A DNA stretch of 64,000 bases. It comes from Candidatus Didemnitutus mandela (lineage in GTDB: Bacteria > Verrucomicrobiota > Verrucomicrobiia > Opitutales > Opitutaceae). Shown here piece by piece: positions 63,635 through 64,000 of the stretch. Where the stretch lies: positions 227,337-291,336 of the forward strand of contig NJAL01000005.1 of assembly GCA_002591725.1 (NCBI GenBank), given 5' to 3'. Numbering within the stretch: the stretch's first letter is position 1; every line of letters starts with the position of its first letter. Position numbers and translations under genes: made by a program. The notes below the pieces were generated by a model. That model ran no database searches, was not told where the DNA came from, and saw only the letters and a list, made by a program, of their open reading frames with translations.

Positions 63635-64000
63635 CTAGAAAGAGTACTTTAGGTCGGCGTAGATAAAGCGACCAGGATAACCGTAAGATCGGTTGATATC
63701 GGCATTTGATGTATTATTAGAAATCGGATCTAGAACGCTGAGTCTATTGAACAAGTTGCTACAACCGAAAGTAAGCTTCGCACAAGAGATATTCCCAAAA
63801 GATAAGCTGTAGGAAGCCGAAAGATCCACTGTGGAGAGCTCAGGGATGACACCTTTTCTGATCACACCAGAGGGACTTTCTTGTTCGATGATATTCACGG
63901 GCGGGGTAAACTGCCAGCCCACAAAGCACGAAAAAGGACCGTGGCTATAATCCAAGCTGCTGGAGGCGGACCAACGCGGAATGGCACCATTGAAGGGCGT
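63635..64000 (-). CDS. TonB-dependent receptor, C-terminal end (cut by window edge)
   Basis: The frame is open from the right edge to a stop at 63635 and gives about 121 residues of an outer-membrane beta-barrel. It starts TPFNGAIPRWSASSSLDYSH. Visible features are alternating strands (VDLSASYSLSFGNISCAKLT, FGCSNLFNRL), the common NLFN turn, and the terminal strand PGRFIYADLKYSF ending in Phe, the usual BAM recognition end. The rest, including the plug and TonB box, lies beyond the window, so the substrate is unknown. Whether the full gene is intact cannot be told. Confidence 0.88.
   Translation of the reverse strand, partial: TPFNGAIPRWSASSSLDYSHGPFSCFVGWQFTPPVNIIEQESPSGVIRKGVIPELSTVDLSASYSLSFGNISCAKLTFGCSNLFNRLSVLDPISNNTSNADINRSYGYPGRFIYADLKYSF

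Overview
The window reads as a chromosome segment of a diderm bacterium of the PVC superphylum, most likely Verrucomicrobiota of the Opitutaceae type. The basis is the gene order of the division/cell-wall cluster, a MurC-MurB fusion, an LpxC-FabZ fusion, an Asn-tipped EF-P, a Bacteroides-like SdhCAB set, and decayed MFS/sialidase/GH3 genes of a style common in free-living Opitutaceae. About 26 of the 64 kb holds no intact gene. It contains short, frameshifted, stop-ridden pieces of formerly full genes lying between well-kept essential genes. This is the picture of a recently host-restricted symbiont in active genome reduction. The ascidian symbiont Candidatus Didemnitutus mandela is a known example of such a lineage, but this window alone cannot identify the species.

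Layout. 1-20.5 kb: one dense minus-strand dcw cluster, in transcription order mraZ, rsmH, ftsL, ftsI, murE, murF, mraY, murD, a LysM protein, ftsW, murG, murC-murB, ddl, ftsQ, ftsA, ftsZ, then obg running off the left edge. Many junctions overlap by ATGA. Three MraZ-box-like repeats with exact 10-bp spacing lie just upstream of mraZ. 20.5-24.9 kb: decayed DNA with a whole GH3 beta-glucosidase pseudogene. 24.9-28.0 kb: DUF971 gene, lpxA, lpxC-fabZ, efp. 28-37.3 kb: decayed DNA with a copper-type P-ATPase relic. 37.3-39.7 kb: gpsA and lysA. 39.7-41.8 kb: decayed. 41.8-45.9 kb: sdhCAB, with a broken ORF6N-domain gene wedged between sdhA and sdhB. 46.1-47.4 kb: an intact PaaK-like adenylate-forming ligase. 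47.4-53.7 kb: mostly decayed or AT-rich, with tRNA-Pro (promoter and terminator visible) and one TPR membrane protein. 53.7-56.95 kb: carB. 57-61.3 kb: a decayed operon of NanA-like lyase, sialidase and MFS transporter. 61.3-63.4 kb: mlaE (5' half lost), mlaF and mlaD (apparent frameshift). 63.6 kb to the end: 3' end of a TonB-dependent receptor.

Together the retained genes cover septation, meso-DAP peptidoglycan synthesis, lipid A initiation, phospholipid precursor and lysine supply, the TCA/respiratory succinate step, and carbamoyl phosphate. The lost genes cover glycan foraging (GH3, sialidase, sugar transporter), metal export and a phage-type gene. I see no intact undescribed system. The most interesting items are the double-truncation junction between the nanA relic and mlaE, the mlaD frameshift, the substitution in the FtsZ catalytic loop, the MraZ boxes, and the readable decay state of several pseudogenes.
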